Of a stretch of DNA of 64,000 nt, positions 35,660 through 45,600 are shown one piece after another; positions within the stretch are counted from its first letter, which is position 1, and each line of letters opens with the position of its first letter. The notes beneath the pieces are model-generated. The model ran no database searches. It was not told the origin of the DNA and saw only the letters and a list, made by a program, of their open reading frames with translations. The stretch comes from Earliella scabrosa (lineage: Eukaryota; Basidiomycota; Agaricomycetes; Polyporales; Polyporaceae), in NCBI GenBank assembly GCA_022605405.1, contig JABYQQ010000015.1:496001-560000 (forward strand), read 5' to 3'. The translations under genes and the position numbers were made by a program.

Positions 35660-35834
35660 AAGGTCATGTATTTGTATCCCGCTCGTACTGAATACAGGTG
35701 CGGCCAGTGTCTATAGGTTTAATGCATGGTGGCAGGCGAGTGGTCTCAGCTAATGGTGCCTACATCTAAGGGCTTCGCGTGCGCCCGTTATCCGGCGCCT
35801 CTGTCGTTGTCCGAGGGCATACTCGGCGATCACA

Positions 35835-38800
35835 TCAACTGGGCGCGTCCGCAAAGGTGAACGCGCTCTCATTCGCTTCTAGGAATGCTTTGACGTCACG
35901 GTATGAGCTCAGTCGCATCAGGAATTCGTACTCACTGCGGCAGTTCCACCAGCGGCGATATTTTCTGCATCTGAGCAACACATGTCTTCTGTCCTGGAAG
36001 ACTTTGCACTCCGGACAGTCTACAGGCTCGTCGGGGAAGAAGCGTCGCCGGAATGATCCTAGCGGCGCATGGTCCAAGACCGCTCGGCAGAAGCGCGCCA
36101 TGGACGACTTGGAGTCCCCAAACATCTGGAGCGCAGGGCTTGAAGTGTGGCTGGGCGGGTCGAATACCGCCAGCCGTAGAAAGTTGCGACCGCTGTAAGC
36201 CGGCGACGAGCGATACTCGTTCCGCCAGTCCGACTTAAGCTGGACAGCTAGTAGGTGATGCGCATGTGCCAGTGAGCACTCATCGCGCTGAACAGGTAAG
36301 TCTGCCGCTTGTTTCGCGTCGTCGTCCACAAGCTCGTTCCACTCAACACCTTTGTGGGACGGGCACCAGTGAAAAACAACTTTTCGCCGGTCGTCCTTCT
36401 CCAGCCACTCGCGTACGTTGCGGCACGCGACGATCGACACGAGCTGCTGCCCGTGCATCCCGGGGTCGAGCAGCGTGTTGAGCGCCGACTCGTTGTCGGC
36501 CACCACATGTATCGTCTCGCATACCTGATTGGTCGCGAAAGCGATACCCATTCCCCCCGCAATCATCTCAGCGTCATACGAGGTGGCGCGTCCACACGCG
36601 ATTCCGCGCTTGAATACGAGCCGCCCCGCACGATATGCTCGAAATGCTGCGCCGGTCCGACATCGTGGCTTGGGGTACAGTGATCCGTCGCAGAAGACGG
36701 TAACCGCGCGTCGGTCGTTCACTGCTTCCCGCAGCCGCGGCATGAGGGACGACTCCATCCACTCTGGGAGTGCATCGGAGTCCTTCTTTGGATGTTCTGT
36801 GTGCCAGGTGAGTCTGTCTCCATACATGTCGAGTACACGTCCTCCCGGGCGTGCCTCTGCATGTAGCGGGGCAAACTCTTCCGTGCATACTCGGCCCGCG
36901 AAGTCGATCGCCACTAGCGGCGTGTCCGTCGAATCCGGATATCCTGTCCCCATGGGGAATGCGACGTCCGGCGCCAGATGGTTGCACACCCACGGGTTCG
37001 GCAGTGCTGCCAGCAGTGGATGTGACGCCATGAGCGTGTTCGCGCGGAGGCCGGTTCTGTTGACCAGCTTCTCGATATGTAGCCGGATCGGTGGTAGTCC
37101 GGCCAGGACCTCCATGCCGCCTATCGGTGACGTGCGGAATGCACCGGTAATCCAGCGCGCTGCAGTGTTCTGCGCCTTGCGCAGGAAATCAATGTGCCAT
37201 TTGGTTCCCTTGCGGCGGTACCACAACTGGCATCCATATGTCATGAGAGGGACAACGCATGATTTGTATAGCGTCCGCCGTTGCGCCGGCGGCATGCCTT
37301 TGATTGAGTTGCCCAGCATGAGGAGGGATTGTGCTGTGCTGGCGGCTCTTGATCCGTAGAATCTGACATGCTGACGGAATGTCAGCTTCTGATCCAGGTA
37401 GAACCCGAGGTGCCGCAGGACTTGCACCGTCTTTAACGGTGTGTCTCCTGTATATGGCGCCTCCCCGAGATCCAGGGACGGGTTCTCCTTCTTACGCGTG
37501 AAATGACACGCCTCCGTCTTCTCATGTTCGACCCGGAGGCCGACACGATTGAGCTCCCTCACGACATGACGGTACTGCTCCTCCAGTACCTGCACGTTCG
37601 CACTGAGAGAGCTGCGCGAGACCGATATCAGGCCGTCGTCTACAAAGAATTGCAGCCACGGATGACCTCCGGCGCCGTCCTGGTTGATTGGGCACAGCCG
37701 GTGGATGACTGGCGCAATATACAAGTTAGCGAGTGGTGGGGATAATGAGGACCCTTGCACCACTCCGACATCTACCGCACCGAATGATGGCGAGGTGAAT
37801 GTGTCCCATTTGTACACTGTCGACCGCCCGCTCAGGTAATGCTTGAGAAATTGAACAAGCTTTCCGCTAAAGCCCTGCTTTCTCAGAATACCAAGCAGCA
37901 TGCGGTGATTTACGGATGGGTAGAATTGCGCGACGTCGAAGGCCAGCACTGATGTATCAAGCCTGCGTGCCCATCCCTGCCGTATGCGGTGCACGAGCAA
38001 CATACCCGCATCCACGGTGGAGTGCTGTTTTGTCCCGCCAAACTGGCCTGGATGAAACGCTCCCCATTTCTGTCCTTCGTAGTGCAGCCGTTCGGCCAGC
38101 ACTTTCTCACAGAGTTTGCCCAGACAACTGAGCAGTACAATTGGACGATAGGACTTGAGGCGTGAATAGTCGTCCTTCTTAGGCTTTGGAATGACGACTG
38201 AGACCGCCTCTTTGAACTGCACAGGCCAGTATGCCCGGTCTATGCATGCATTGAAGAGGCGGCGGAGAATCTCCCCGCATGCCTCATGTCGTACAAGTGC
38301 TGCAATGTAAGGCCATCGCAGGTGATCCGAACCCGGCGCTGATCGACTCGACACGTCCGACACCGCATCCAATAGCTCCTGCCGTGAGATGGGTGGGAAG
38401 TCTCGCTCCTCCAGCTGTGGAATGTCGTCTAGGAATGTCATGTCGACATCACGATTTGCTGCAGAGTTGTAGGTAGCATTGACGGCTTCCCACAATTCAT
38501 CCAGCTCCACAAGTGGCCTTCCCTCGTGAATGAGGGACTTGTACATAGGTAGCGATCTGGGTTTGGTCCATGACACAACATCCCAGACGCGCTTACCCTT
38601 TTCGCATGCCGCAGCGATGCGCTCCTCGTAGTACTGCGCCTTGGCTGCCTTAATGGCCCTCTTGAATGCCCGGCGTGTCTCACTAGTTCTATGTGTCCGG
38701 AACGCTGTGAGAGCGGCCGAACATTCATTGCTCCACCAGCGCTTGGAGCGCGAGGAGAGTCGCGGTGACTCCGCATGAGTCTCCCATGCGACACGTGCCG

Positions 38801-39668
38801 CGTCAAGTATTGCATCGCACGTACGCTGTATGTCTGCTACTGTGTCGACCTCAACACGCACAGCTGCCACACCGTCGATAAGGTCTCTCAGGAACGCCTT
38901 CTCAGCGCTCGATTTGCGCTTTATCGTCGGCGGTAGGGTCTTCTCCCACCATCCTACTCGTGCCGACGTGGAGATGATAGCGTGGTCTGACAGGCCGCGC
39001 CCATTCAAGTCTATATGTGCGCGGACCTCTCCAGAGGCTACGCGATCTGAGGGTGCCCAGATCAGATCCGGCACGGTGCTGCGCAGATCCTCATTGTGCG
39101 GCCGATGTGTTGCAGACCCATCCATATTGACGAGACTGAGTCCAGCACCTGCCATCAGATTGATGAGGTCTACCGCGCGTGGGCTTTCATGGGGTGCGTC
39201 CGGCTCCCACATCGTTGAGTGGAGATTGAAGTCTCCTACCACTAGGTCTAGAGGCGGTAGCTCAGCAGCATGGTCCTGTAGCCAGGTGAGCGCTGAGCTG
39301 CGCTGGTCGTTATAGACGTTGAGGTAGTAGTGCACCTCCCGGTCGACCGTGAGCGAGATCAGTATCATATCCGGGTGGTCTACCATGTGCGAGCAGAGCT
39401 GCGGACGCAGACCTGCAAGTTCACGGTTGACATATGCACAAACCCTAGCGGGCATGCGTGTTTCCATGAGTAGCCAGGCTGGATGTACCTGTGTGCCTAC
39501 AAGGACCTCGCCGCCGGGGTCCGAGTTGGACGCAACCGTTTTGATAGGGCCATAGTATGGCTCCTGCACGAAGAGTATATCACACTTACGAACCATTGAC
39601 TCGAGAAGGAAGTGCGATTGGTTCGGCGTGTGATTTACATTATTGGAGACAACACGGATTTTACGCAT
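35835..39668 (-). CDS. LINE ORF2: endonuclease, reverse transcriptase, RNase H
   Basis: 1277 residues, uninterrupted. Residues 1-235 form an APE-type endonuclease (VVSNNVNHTPNQSH, ILFVQEPYYG, LVVGDFNLHSTMW, GLSDHAIIS). The reverse transcriptase spans about 440-780, with VVIPKPKKDDYSRLKSYRPI near 502, a VLAFDVAQFYPSVNHRML palm motif A and the catalytic QFFVDDGLIS near 674, where FVDD replaces the more usual FADD or YADD. RNase H is at about 990-1120: FCDGSLY, DAEMIAGG, VVADNESAL and ELVDDDAKQA give the DEDD set. A C-terminal zinc-like motif, CPECKVFQDRRHVLLRC, sits near 1219. The ATG overlaps the ORF1 stop in TAATG, suggesting reinitiation. No nonsense or frameshift was found, so it may be active. 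Confidence 0.95.
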   Translation of the reverse strand: MRKIRVVSNNVNHTPNQSHFLLESMVRKCDILFVQEPYYGPIKTVASNSDPGGEVLVGTQVHPAWLLMETRMPARVCAYVNRELAGLRPQLCSHMVDHPDMILISLTVDREVHYYLNVYNDQRSSALTWLQDHAAELPPLDLVVGDFNLHSTMWEPDAPHESPRAVDLINLMAGAGLSLVNMDGSATHRPHNEDLRSTVPDLIWAPSDRVASGEVRAHIDLNGRGLSDHAIISTSARVGWWEKTLPPTIKRKSSAEKAFLRDLIDGVAAVRVEVDTVADIQRTCDAILDAARVAWETHAESPRLSSRSKRWWSNECSAALTAFRTHRTSETRRAFKRAIKAAKAQYYEERIAAACEKGKRVWDVVSWTKPRSLPMYKSLIHEGRPLVELDELWEAVNATYNSAANRDVDMTFLDDIPQLEERDFPPISRQELLDAVSDVSSRSAPGSDHLRWPYIAALVRHEACGEILRRLFNACIDRAYWPVQFKEAVSVVIPKPKKDDYSRLKSYRPIVLLSCLGKLCEKVLAERLHYEGQKWGAFHPGQFGGTKQHSTVDAGMLLVHRIRQGWARRLDTSVLAFDVAQFYPSVNHRMLLGILRKQGFSGKLVQFLKHYLSGRSTVYKWDTFTSPSFGAVDVGVVQGSSLSPPLANLYIAPVIHRLCPINQDGAGGHPWLQFFVDDGLISVSRSSLSANVQVLEEQYRHVVRELNRVGLRVEHEKTEACHFTRKKENPSLDLGEAPYTGDTPLKTVQVLRHLGFYLDQKLTFRQHVRFYGSRAASTAQSLLMLGNSIKGMPPAQRRTLYKSCVVPLMTYGCQLWYRRKGTKWHIDFLRKAQNTAARWITGAFRTSPIGGMEVLAGLPPIRLHIEKLVNRTGLRANTLMASHPLLAALPNPWVCNHLAPDVAFPMGTGYPDSTDTPLVAIDFAGRVCTEEFAPLHAEARPGGRVLDMYGDRLTWHTEHPKKDSDALPEWMESSLMPRLREAVNDRRAVTVFCDGSLYPKPRCRTGAAFRAYRAGRLVFKRGIACGRATSYDAEMIAGGMGIAFATNQVCETIHVVADNESALNTLLDPGMHGQQLVSIVACRNVREWLEKDDRRKVVFHWCPSHKGVEWNELVDDDAKQAADLPVQRDECSLAHAHHLLAVQLKSDWRNEYRSSPAYSGRNFLRLAVFDPPSHTSSPALQMFGDSKSSMARFCRAVLDHAPLGSFRRRFFPDEPVDCPECKVFQDRRHVLLRCRKYRRWWNCRSEYEFLMRLSSYRDVKAFLEANESAFTFADAPS

Positions 39669-42166
39669 TACTGTCCGCTCTCCTCACCACCGTTCGGCGC
39701 GCCAGAGTCTGCTCGACCGCCTCTGGCGTGCTGTCCACCCGTACCCCTTTGCCCGCTGCCACCTGCTGCGTTACGCACACGTCGCTGCTGCTGTGGGGAG
39801 AGAGTATTAGCGCCCAGCGTTATGATGTCCACGCCTGGCGCAAAACGCACCGATGGGCCAGCTTCCGCTGGCTGAGAACCAGCCGGCGCTGTCGCCGTCG
39901 TCCTTGATGCCCTGCTCCGCCGAGGTGCAGGTGGATGGGCCTGGTGCCAGGCCGCATCGTTGCGGTGTTGGAAGTATGGGCACTCGCGCGAGGTCGCGCG
40001 GTGCGCCTGTCCACAGTTGACGCATCGTGGTGGGTGGGTGCAAGTCGGAGCCGTCGACCCACGGCAGCAGCTAGCAAGGGCACGATGATGCTTGATCTCG
40101 TGCGCCTCGCCGCAGTGCGCGCATGCCGTCGAGTTAGCACGGCATAAGTCCTTCACATGGCCCCAGCGCATGCACTGGTTGCACCGTGGTACCTGCCGCC
40201 GGTTCTCCAGTACTTGGGCCGTGCGTACACCGTTGGAGAAGGTGACGTGTGTTCCCGTCAACGCACGTTGCCGAGCTGACGTGGAAGTGTCAGTGATCTC
40301 GACGACGAGTGTCGTCGTCGAGGCGCCATCCTGTGGGGGGAAGAAGCTCACCCGCCTAGCCGGCAGAACAGCTTGCCACTCGGGTGAGTGTCGGAACGCC
40401 TCCTCAGCTACCCGTCGGGCATCCAGGAGTTGACCGTTCCCGTCGACACATTCAACTGCGCGGAAGCACAGCTGGGTCGTGCGGGAGTAGCGCTCAACAA
40501 CTGGGGCCGTCGCGTTGTTCGCGTCGCCACCCCAGTTGTGTGCGTTCACGATGGCGCGGACGGCCTCTTCGATTCCATCCGGAGGGACGTCGGTGAACTG
40601 CACGAACAGTTGCCCAGACGTTGTCCAGTCGGCCGAAGCCGCTCGGACGTCACGCATCCGCTGGTCGGGATGCCTGGCCAGCTCGGCATTGACTGCACTG
40701 ACAACAGTTAGGGAGCCCGCCCTCGCCTCCTCCGGAGGCGGACTCGGGAATCGCACATAGATGCGGCGAGACGCACCCTGCGGCCCCCGGACCCTCCGCC
40801 GCTTGGTCTGCTTGCGTTGTATCTCGGCCTGCAACCTGGAGCTCGCCCGAGAGGCCGGTCGGGATGGGCCGTGCGCTGAGCTGCTGCTAGCTGACGGCGT
40901 TCTTGCGCGAACCGCATCCGCATAGGACGCTGGTGCTGGTGGTGGGGCATGGGAGGTCGATGCCTGAGCACCGTCGTACGCGGAGCGAGACGACGATGCA
41001 TAGGCATCGCTCACGTTGAGGATCTCCTCGAATGAGGCGTTGGGATACCGCTGCATTAGCAGCTCCACCACCCTGGGGTTGGGTAGGTTCGGGTGGATAC
41101 CGGAGACCTCAGCGTCTTGAGATGAGGTCGTGTTCGCCCTGCTGCGCTTGCGCATCGACTGTGTCGAGGCCGTCTGCGGCGGGGGTGTGTCAGATCTGGC
41201 GCGGGCTTTGCCCTTGCCTTTGTCTTGCCTGCGGGTAGTCGAGCTCGGTGTTTGCGGCTCAGACGCGTCTTGACGGTGGGGGGTCGCTGCACGAGAGTGT
41301 GTGGCGGAGGTCATGGGCGTGAGGTCGCTCACCGCCGAGACGGAGACGCCGTCGTCCATCTCGACGTCTGCGCCTTCGGGAACATTCGGCGGCTGCTGCG
41401 GATTGGCGCCGGTCGCAGTCGCGTCGGTGTCGGCCGCGCTGGCATTCCGCGCAGTTGGGATGGGTGGCGGCGTGCTGGCTGCCTGAGTGGCCTGCACGGC
41501 CGGAGAGTTGGTGAAACGGGGCCTGGCTGGCGCCCTGGATACACCGAGGGTCGTCAGTAACCATGAGTAGTGTCGCGGCTCCAGACCAAGCGAGCGGACG
41601 AACGTGTCGTCCAGCTCCGCGTTGAGCGCGTCGAGCTCGTTCGCAATGGGACCATAGGTCATCTGAAGGGCAGTTTGTTCCTCGATAGCCGCAGTGAGCT
41701 CCTCGCGAGCGCCGCGGAACAGGACGAGGACGTCGTGAAGGGCGTCAGCCGCCACTTGGACGACGACATGCCACGGGTCTTCTGCGCACAGGCGTAGCCG
41801 TTGAGACCGCACCGGTTCTTCATGCTCACGGCTGGGTCCAGGCCCGCTGCCGTTAGTCAGCTCCGCTGGAGGCTCTGTGGTGCTCACCGTTGAGCCTCCT
41901 GGGAGGGTGGACACCCTGATGGTGTCGTTCTCCACGTCGAGCTCATCCTGCATCTGCTCGTCGTCTTCGGGGTCGCCGTAGTCCAGAAGCTCTTCCGGAT
42001 CGGCATCAGCCTGGCCTCGGGTTCGCTCCGGAGGCAGGGACAGCGTGCGCCTTGGGGGGCTGGGACTGCCAGTCGAGGGAGTGCGGGACCGCGACCGTGG
42101 ACGGTCGCCTTCCGCCGGATACGGCCTGCTACCCCCGGTGGCTCTATTGGACCTATCTGGGGACAT
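39668..42166 (-). CDS. LINE ORF1: gag-like nucleic-acid-binding protein
   Basis: 832 residues. The N-terminal two thirds are low in complexity and rich in Pro, Ser, Thr, Ala and Arg. A folded part around residues 470-640 (RIYVRFPSPPPEEARAG onwards, with QLFVQFTDVPPDG) resembles the RRM-like core of other LINE ORF1 proteins. Zinc knuckles follow near 662-730: CNQCMRWGHVKDLC, CAHCGEAHEIKHH and CVNCGQAHRATSREC. The tail is basic and Gly-rich. The presumed role is binding the element RNA to form the ribonucleoprotein for retrotransposition. The stop overlaps the ORF2 start (TAATG). Confidence 0.9.
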   Translation of the reverse strand: MSPDRSNRATGGSRPYPAEGDRPRSRSRTPSTGSPSPPRRTLSLPPERTRGQADADPEELLDYGDPEDDEQMQDELDVENDTIRVSTLPGGSTVSTTEPPAELTNGSGPGPSREHEEPVRSQRLRLCAEDPWHVVVQVAADALHDVLVLFRGAREELTAAIEEQTALQMTYGPIANELDALNAELDDTFVRSLGLEPRHYSWLLTTLGVSRAPARPRFTNSPAVQATQAASTPPPIPTARNASAADTDATATGANPQQPPNVPEGADVEMDDGVSVSAVSDLTPMTSATHSRAATPHRQDASEPQTPSSTTRRQDKGKGKARARSDTPPPQTASTQSMRKRSRANTTSSQDAEVSGIHPNLPNPRVVELLMQRYPNASFEEILNVSDAYASSSRSAYDGAQASTSHAPPPAPASYADAVRARTPSASSSSAHGPSRPASRASSRLQAEIQRKQTKRRRVRGPQGASRRIYVRFPSPPPEEARAGSLTVVSAVNAELARHPDQRMRDVRAASADWTTSGQLFVQFTDVPPDGIEEAVRAIVNAHNWGGDANNATAPVVERYSRTTQLCFRAVECVDGNGQLLDARRVAEEAFRHSPEWQAVLPARRVSFFPPQDGASTTTLVVEITDTSTSARQRALTGTHVTFSNGVRTAQVLENRRQVPRCNQCMRWGHVKDLCRANSTACAHCGEAHEIKHHRALASCCRGSTAPTCTHPPRCVNCGQAHRATSRECPYFQHRNDAAWHQAHPPAPRRSRASRTTATAPAGSQPAEAGPSVRFAPGVDIITLGANTLSPQQQRRVRNAAGGSGQRGTGGQHARGGRADSGAPNGGEESGQ

Positions 42167-42282
42167 CTTGACCCTCGGAGGGGACGGATGGGGGTGGGAA
42201 GTGGTAGTGCTTTGGGACTATCAGAGAAGCCAGGTAGCGGGCGTCTAAGCAGATGGTGGTGGTAAAGGGTCAAGGAGCGCTG

Positions 42283-42296
42283 TCGAGTGTGGCGTC
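42283..42296. repeat. Target-site duplication, right copy (LINE 5' side)
   Basis: TCGAGTGTGGCGTC, identical to 35633-35646, next to the 5' end of the element. Confidence 0.92.
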
Positions 42297-42630
42297 GTAC
42301 TAGCACTGATTAAGCAATGACCAGGAGGGCTTCGGACTTCCTAGTGGTTCAGACAGAACAGAGGGAGGGTAGCCAGGTCAATCGGGGTTCAAGCGTAGAG
42401 AACACGATAATTCTAGAGGGAAAAGCATGCATAAAGCAGATGCTGCGGCAGCCCCGGGGCCACCTGCAGCAGTGATCGTCCTTCTCAACTTCCCTTCCCC
42501 GGAAGCGCCGAAATGCATCAGTGCCCAAATTGGCAATACCTCGCAACCAGCGGCCGTCCAAACAACCACACAGCGACATCAGACAACCAGTAGATAAGTC
42601 AGATATCAGAAACTGTAACGGAAGCGTATA
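42297..42630. other. STT4 3' flank / old RdRP upstream DNA
   Basis: 334 bp between the LINE and the STT4 stop. Before the insertion it was joined to 35575-35646, giving an STT4-RdRP spacer of about 420 bp. It probably holds the STT4 3' UTR and the distal RdRP promoter, now 6.6 kb away from the RdRP gene. Confidence 0.5.
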
Positions 42631-45600
42631 CTACTTGTATGGGATACCATTTTGGAGCTGCGCAACGATGTACCATCAGTGAGCGTGCCACATCCACAGA
42701 CAGTTGAGGCTTACCCTCTGGAACTCGTCGTAGGCAGTGCTCCGCACGTTCTCATGCGCGTTCCTCACGATGGACATCATGAAGTCCGCCGCTTGGCGCT
42801 CGTTCAAAGACAGCGCGAACCGATCCTTCAGCCTCTTGATGGTTGGCTCGCCCTTGAACGATGGCAGGCAGGTGTCGAGCATCAGCTGCACTGTGCTCAC
42901 AAGCTGGTCGGCATGCGGTCGGATGGCGAGGAACGCCTTGACAGTGAGCTGCTGGAACAACTGGTAACCCTGTGAATATCGCCCGCCCATTAGGACGACC
43001 ATCTCATGAGTGAGCTTGAACGAGTTGGGCTCGAATTTGACACCCTGCAACATTCCATCAGTACATCGAAGTAATGTGTGTCATGTAACAGACTCACTCC
43101 AGGACGTAGACAAGACGGAAAAGAGCAAATCAGCTGGATATCGAAAGGGAACGATAATAGGGGGACTTATCTATGTCAAATAAGAAACCGAAGTCTGGAG
43201 AGTACTGTTAGTGGCGGGATAGACATAGGCAAAGTGACTCATAACGCACCGATATGAACGATATGCCCTTCGCCATTGATCATGATGTTGCCATTGTGCC
43301 GGTCCTTGACTTGCAAGATGTAACATACCACCGAGTAAGCTGCCATCGACTGGATAAAGTTCAGACGAGCCTTCTGGAACTCGATGGTATCCTCTCCCCC
43401 ATACTTGGCAACGAAGAAGTCGAGCAAGTCATTGACCTTCGCGCGTCCCATCTCGTCACGAGACGTTGCGTTCGGGACGACGTCGATGACGCCACACTAC
43501 CACACTCAGGTCAGCAGGGGACCAAACGACGAAGTGAAGGTAGTACATACACCGGGAGCGGTGGCTGTGACACGGTAGGGGAACACGTAGAGGGTCAGTC
43601 CGACACTCGTGAAGATGTTCTTGAACATGGCGATGACCTGGAGGGCAAGGACATCCTGCCGACAGTCGTCGCCGACCTTGAAGATGGCCTGTTGCCAAAT
43701 GTCGTACTCTTCAACCTCCTCCTTGCCTTGGCCGTCGGCCTCCAAGACAGTCTCGGAGCTTGCGCGAACGACCAGACGCTCCTTGCGCACTTTGAACGTT
43801 GCCATGAAGGGTGCCTACGAGGGAGACGTGTCATTGCACAGAAGGCTGTTGAGAATATCGTGTTGACGAACCTTGGCATGACTCTGCAATGGGCGACCAG
43901 ACTTCTTGTCGATGTCGATGACTTTGCCGTCTGGGTTACTAGGCAGATACACGCCTACTTCGACGACGATCTTTGCCATTTCCTCGTCGATCTTCGCCTA
44001 TGGACAGTTTGTGATGAGCGTTCTAGTGTTGAGAGAGGTGCCCCACATACCTTCTTCTCGGGTTTGGTCTTCTTGATAAACGGCTTCAACTTGCCTGAGA
44101 TGGACGTGACCTCGTTGAAGAACCCAAATTCGCGGTCGTAGAATCCGCGTGCCTCGCCGGACAGAGAGTCGACCACCATGTCGGTCATCCGGTCCAGAGT
44201 AGGCTTCATGGGATCCTCCTACCGCGCGATATCTCAGCACCATCGCGCGTCTTTCGGTCAGGAGACGTACCACTTCGCCGGCATCATCGCGGTAGCAATT
44301 CGCCTTCATGTTCCAGATGATCTGGTGGCAGAACAGCTGGGAGATTTTCGCGGTCTCGAAGATAAACCGGGCGACGTATCCTGGTGACGTTGTCAGGACA
44401 GTGCGCAACAGGATCGTGCTGGAACCCACCAAGGTCATCGTAGCGAAGGGCCTGAACGACTTGCGGTACGAAGAAGAACGTGAGTTCCACCGGATGTTGC
44501 TCCAGTACCCTGTGGGCATACTGCAGCAACTGAGGATGATTGTTGTATCGGCGTTCGAAGAACGTGATGGCAATGACCGGAGTAACGGGAGCCCACAAGA
44601 GCAGATACTATCAGAACATGTGAGCGGTGCATGAAGGTGAGTATGGGTACAGATAACTTACTCGGAGATCACGCTGAACACTGGTGTCCAGCTTCTCGCC
44701 GACAAGGAATCGGAGACCTTCAGGTACGTCAAGGACGTCCTGTGTGGCGGAACGAACGAGATTGCCAACGGTAGTCTGAACGATGGGGTAATTGAAGCGC
44801 TCGGCGAAGTAGATAGAGATGGCTGGATCAATCTCCCACGTCTTGCGCACTGTGCTCGACCAGGTACTCTGCAGAGGCCATTAGCATAGCACGATACTAA
44901 CACCCCATATAGTGGTTCCGTACGTCGAGCATCGTCTTCTCCAAGGCACATATGTGGTCCATCCCACGCTTGGCATCATTGACGGGATTGCTCCATACCG
45001 TCAAGCGGAAGACCTCGTTCTCCACTAGTAATCTCAAGGGCACAGAGAGATGCTTCAGGAGGACGACATAGTCTGCACGCAATGTACTCGATGAGCATGA
45101 ATAGTTCGGCGATCATCATCAATAATAACGTACGGGATGGCTGCGATGGAGCATGGGCTGGTGCAAGACTGGAGATAGGGGCATAGCCTCGAACTGAATC
45201 AGCCTGGAGCACAGACAGGAACTCAGATAAGAGCTTGATATCGGCATCGATTTGCACCCGGTTAGAGCCATACGACCACCTATCCAAATTCACATCGCAA
45301 GTCAGCAAGCCATACACACGCGAGTAACTTTTCAAACTCACTGCGGTCGCACTGCGAACCAGGAATACGCCGCATTGTATAAACTGTGCCTAAGTTGATG
45401 CTCGCAGAAGACGTCCAGGTATGAGCTCTTCAGCGCTTCGAAACCGAACAGGAGGAACGAGAATCGAGCTTCACGGGCGAGGGGATGTGTGCTTTGACCA
45501 GGGTTGAGCTTCTGTGACATTGTGAGAGATGGGATAATACTGACCATATGCCCTTGTGCGCTCTCGCAGAAGACAATGCCAGCCGCTGGAAGAGTAGCAT

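Larger units (their letters stand above)
35647..42282 (-). mobile_element. Full-length non-LTR (LINE) retrotransposon
   Basis: 6636-bp element transcribed leftwards. From its 5' end: a 5' UTR of 116 nt (42282-42167), ORF1 (42166-39668), ORF2 (39668-35835), a 3' UTR of about 175 nt and a 13-nt poly(A) tail seen as T's at 35647-35659. Perfect 14-bp target-site duplications flank it. Both ORFs are open, so the copy is probably young. An APE-type endonuclease, reverse transcriptase and RNase H in ORF2, with zinc knuckles in ORF1, place it in the Tad1/I-like group of LINEs common in fungi; the exact clade is inference. It lies between the STT4 3' end and the RdRP start, in the same orientation as both. 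Confidence 0.95.

Noticed and set aside
35574..35834. LINE as a fusion or alternative first exon of the RdRP
   Set aside because: The RdRP start has the expected N-terminus and the element has its own stop and tail. No splice donor linking the two is evident.
36309..37359. Long plus-strand frames (up to 276 codons) opposite the LINE
   Set aside because: Shadows of ORF2, which has full endonuclease, reverse transcriptase and RNase H motifs on the other strand.
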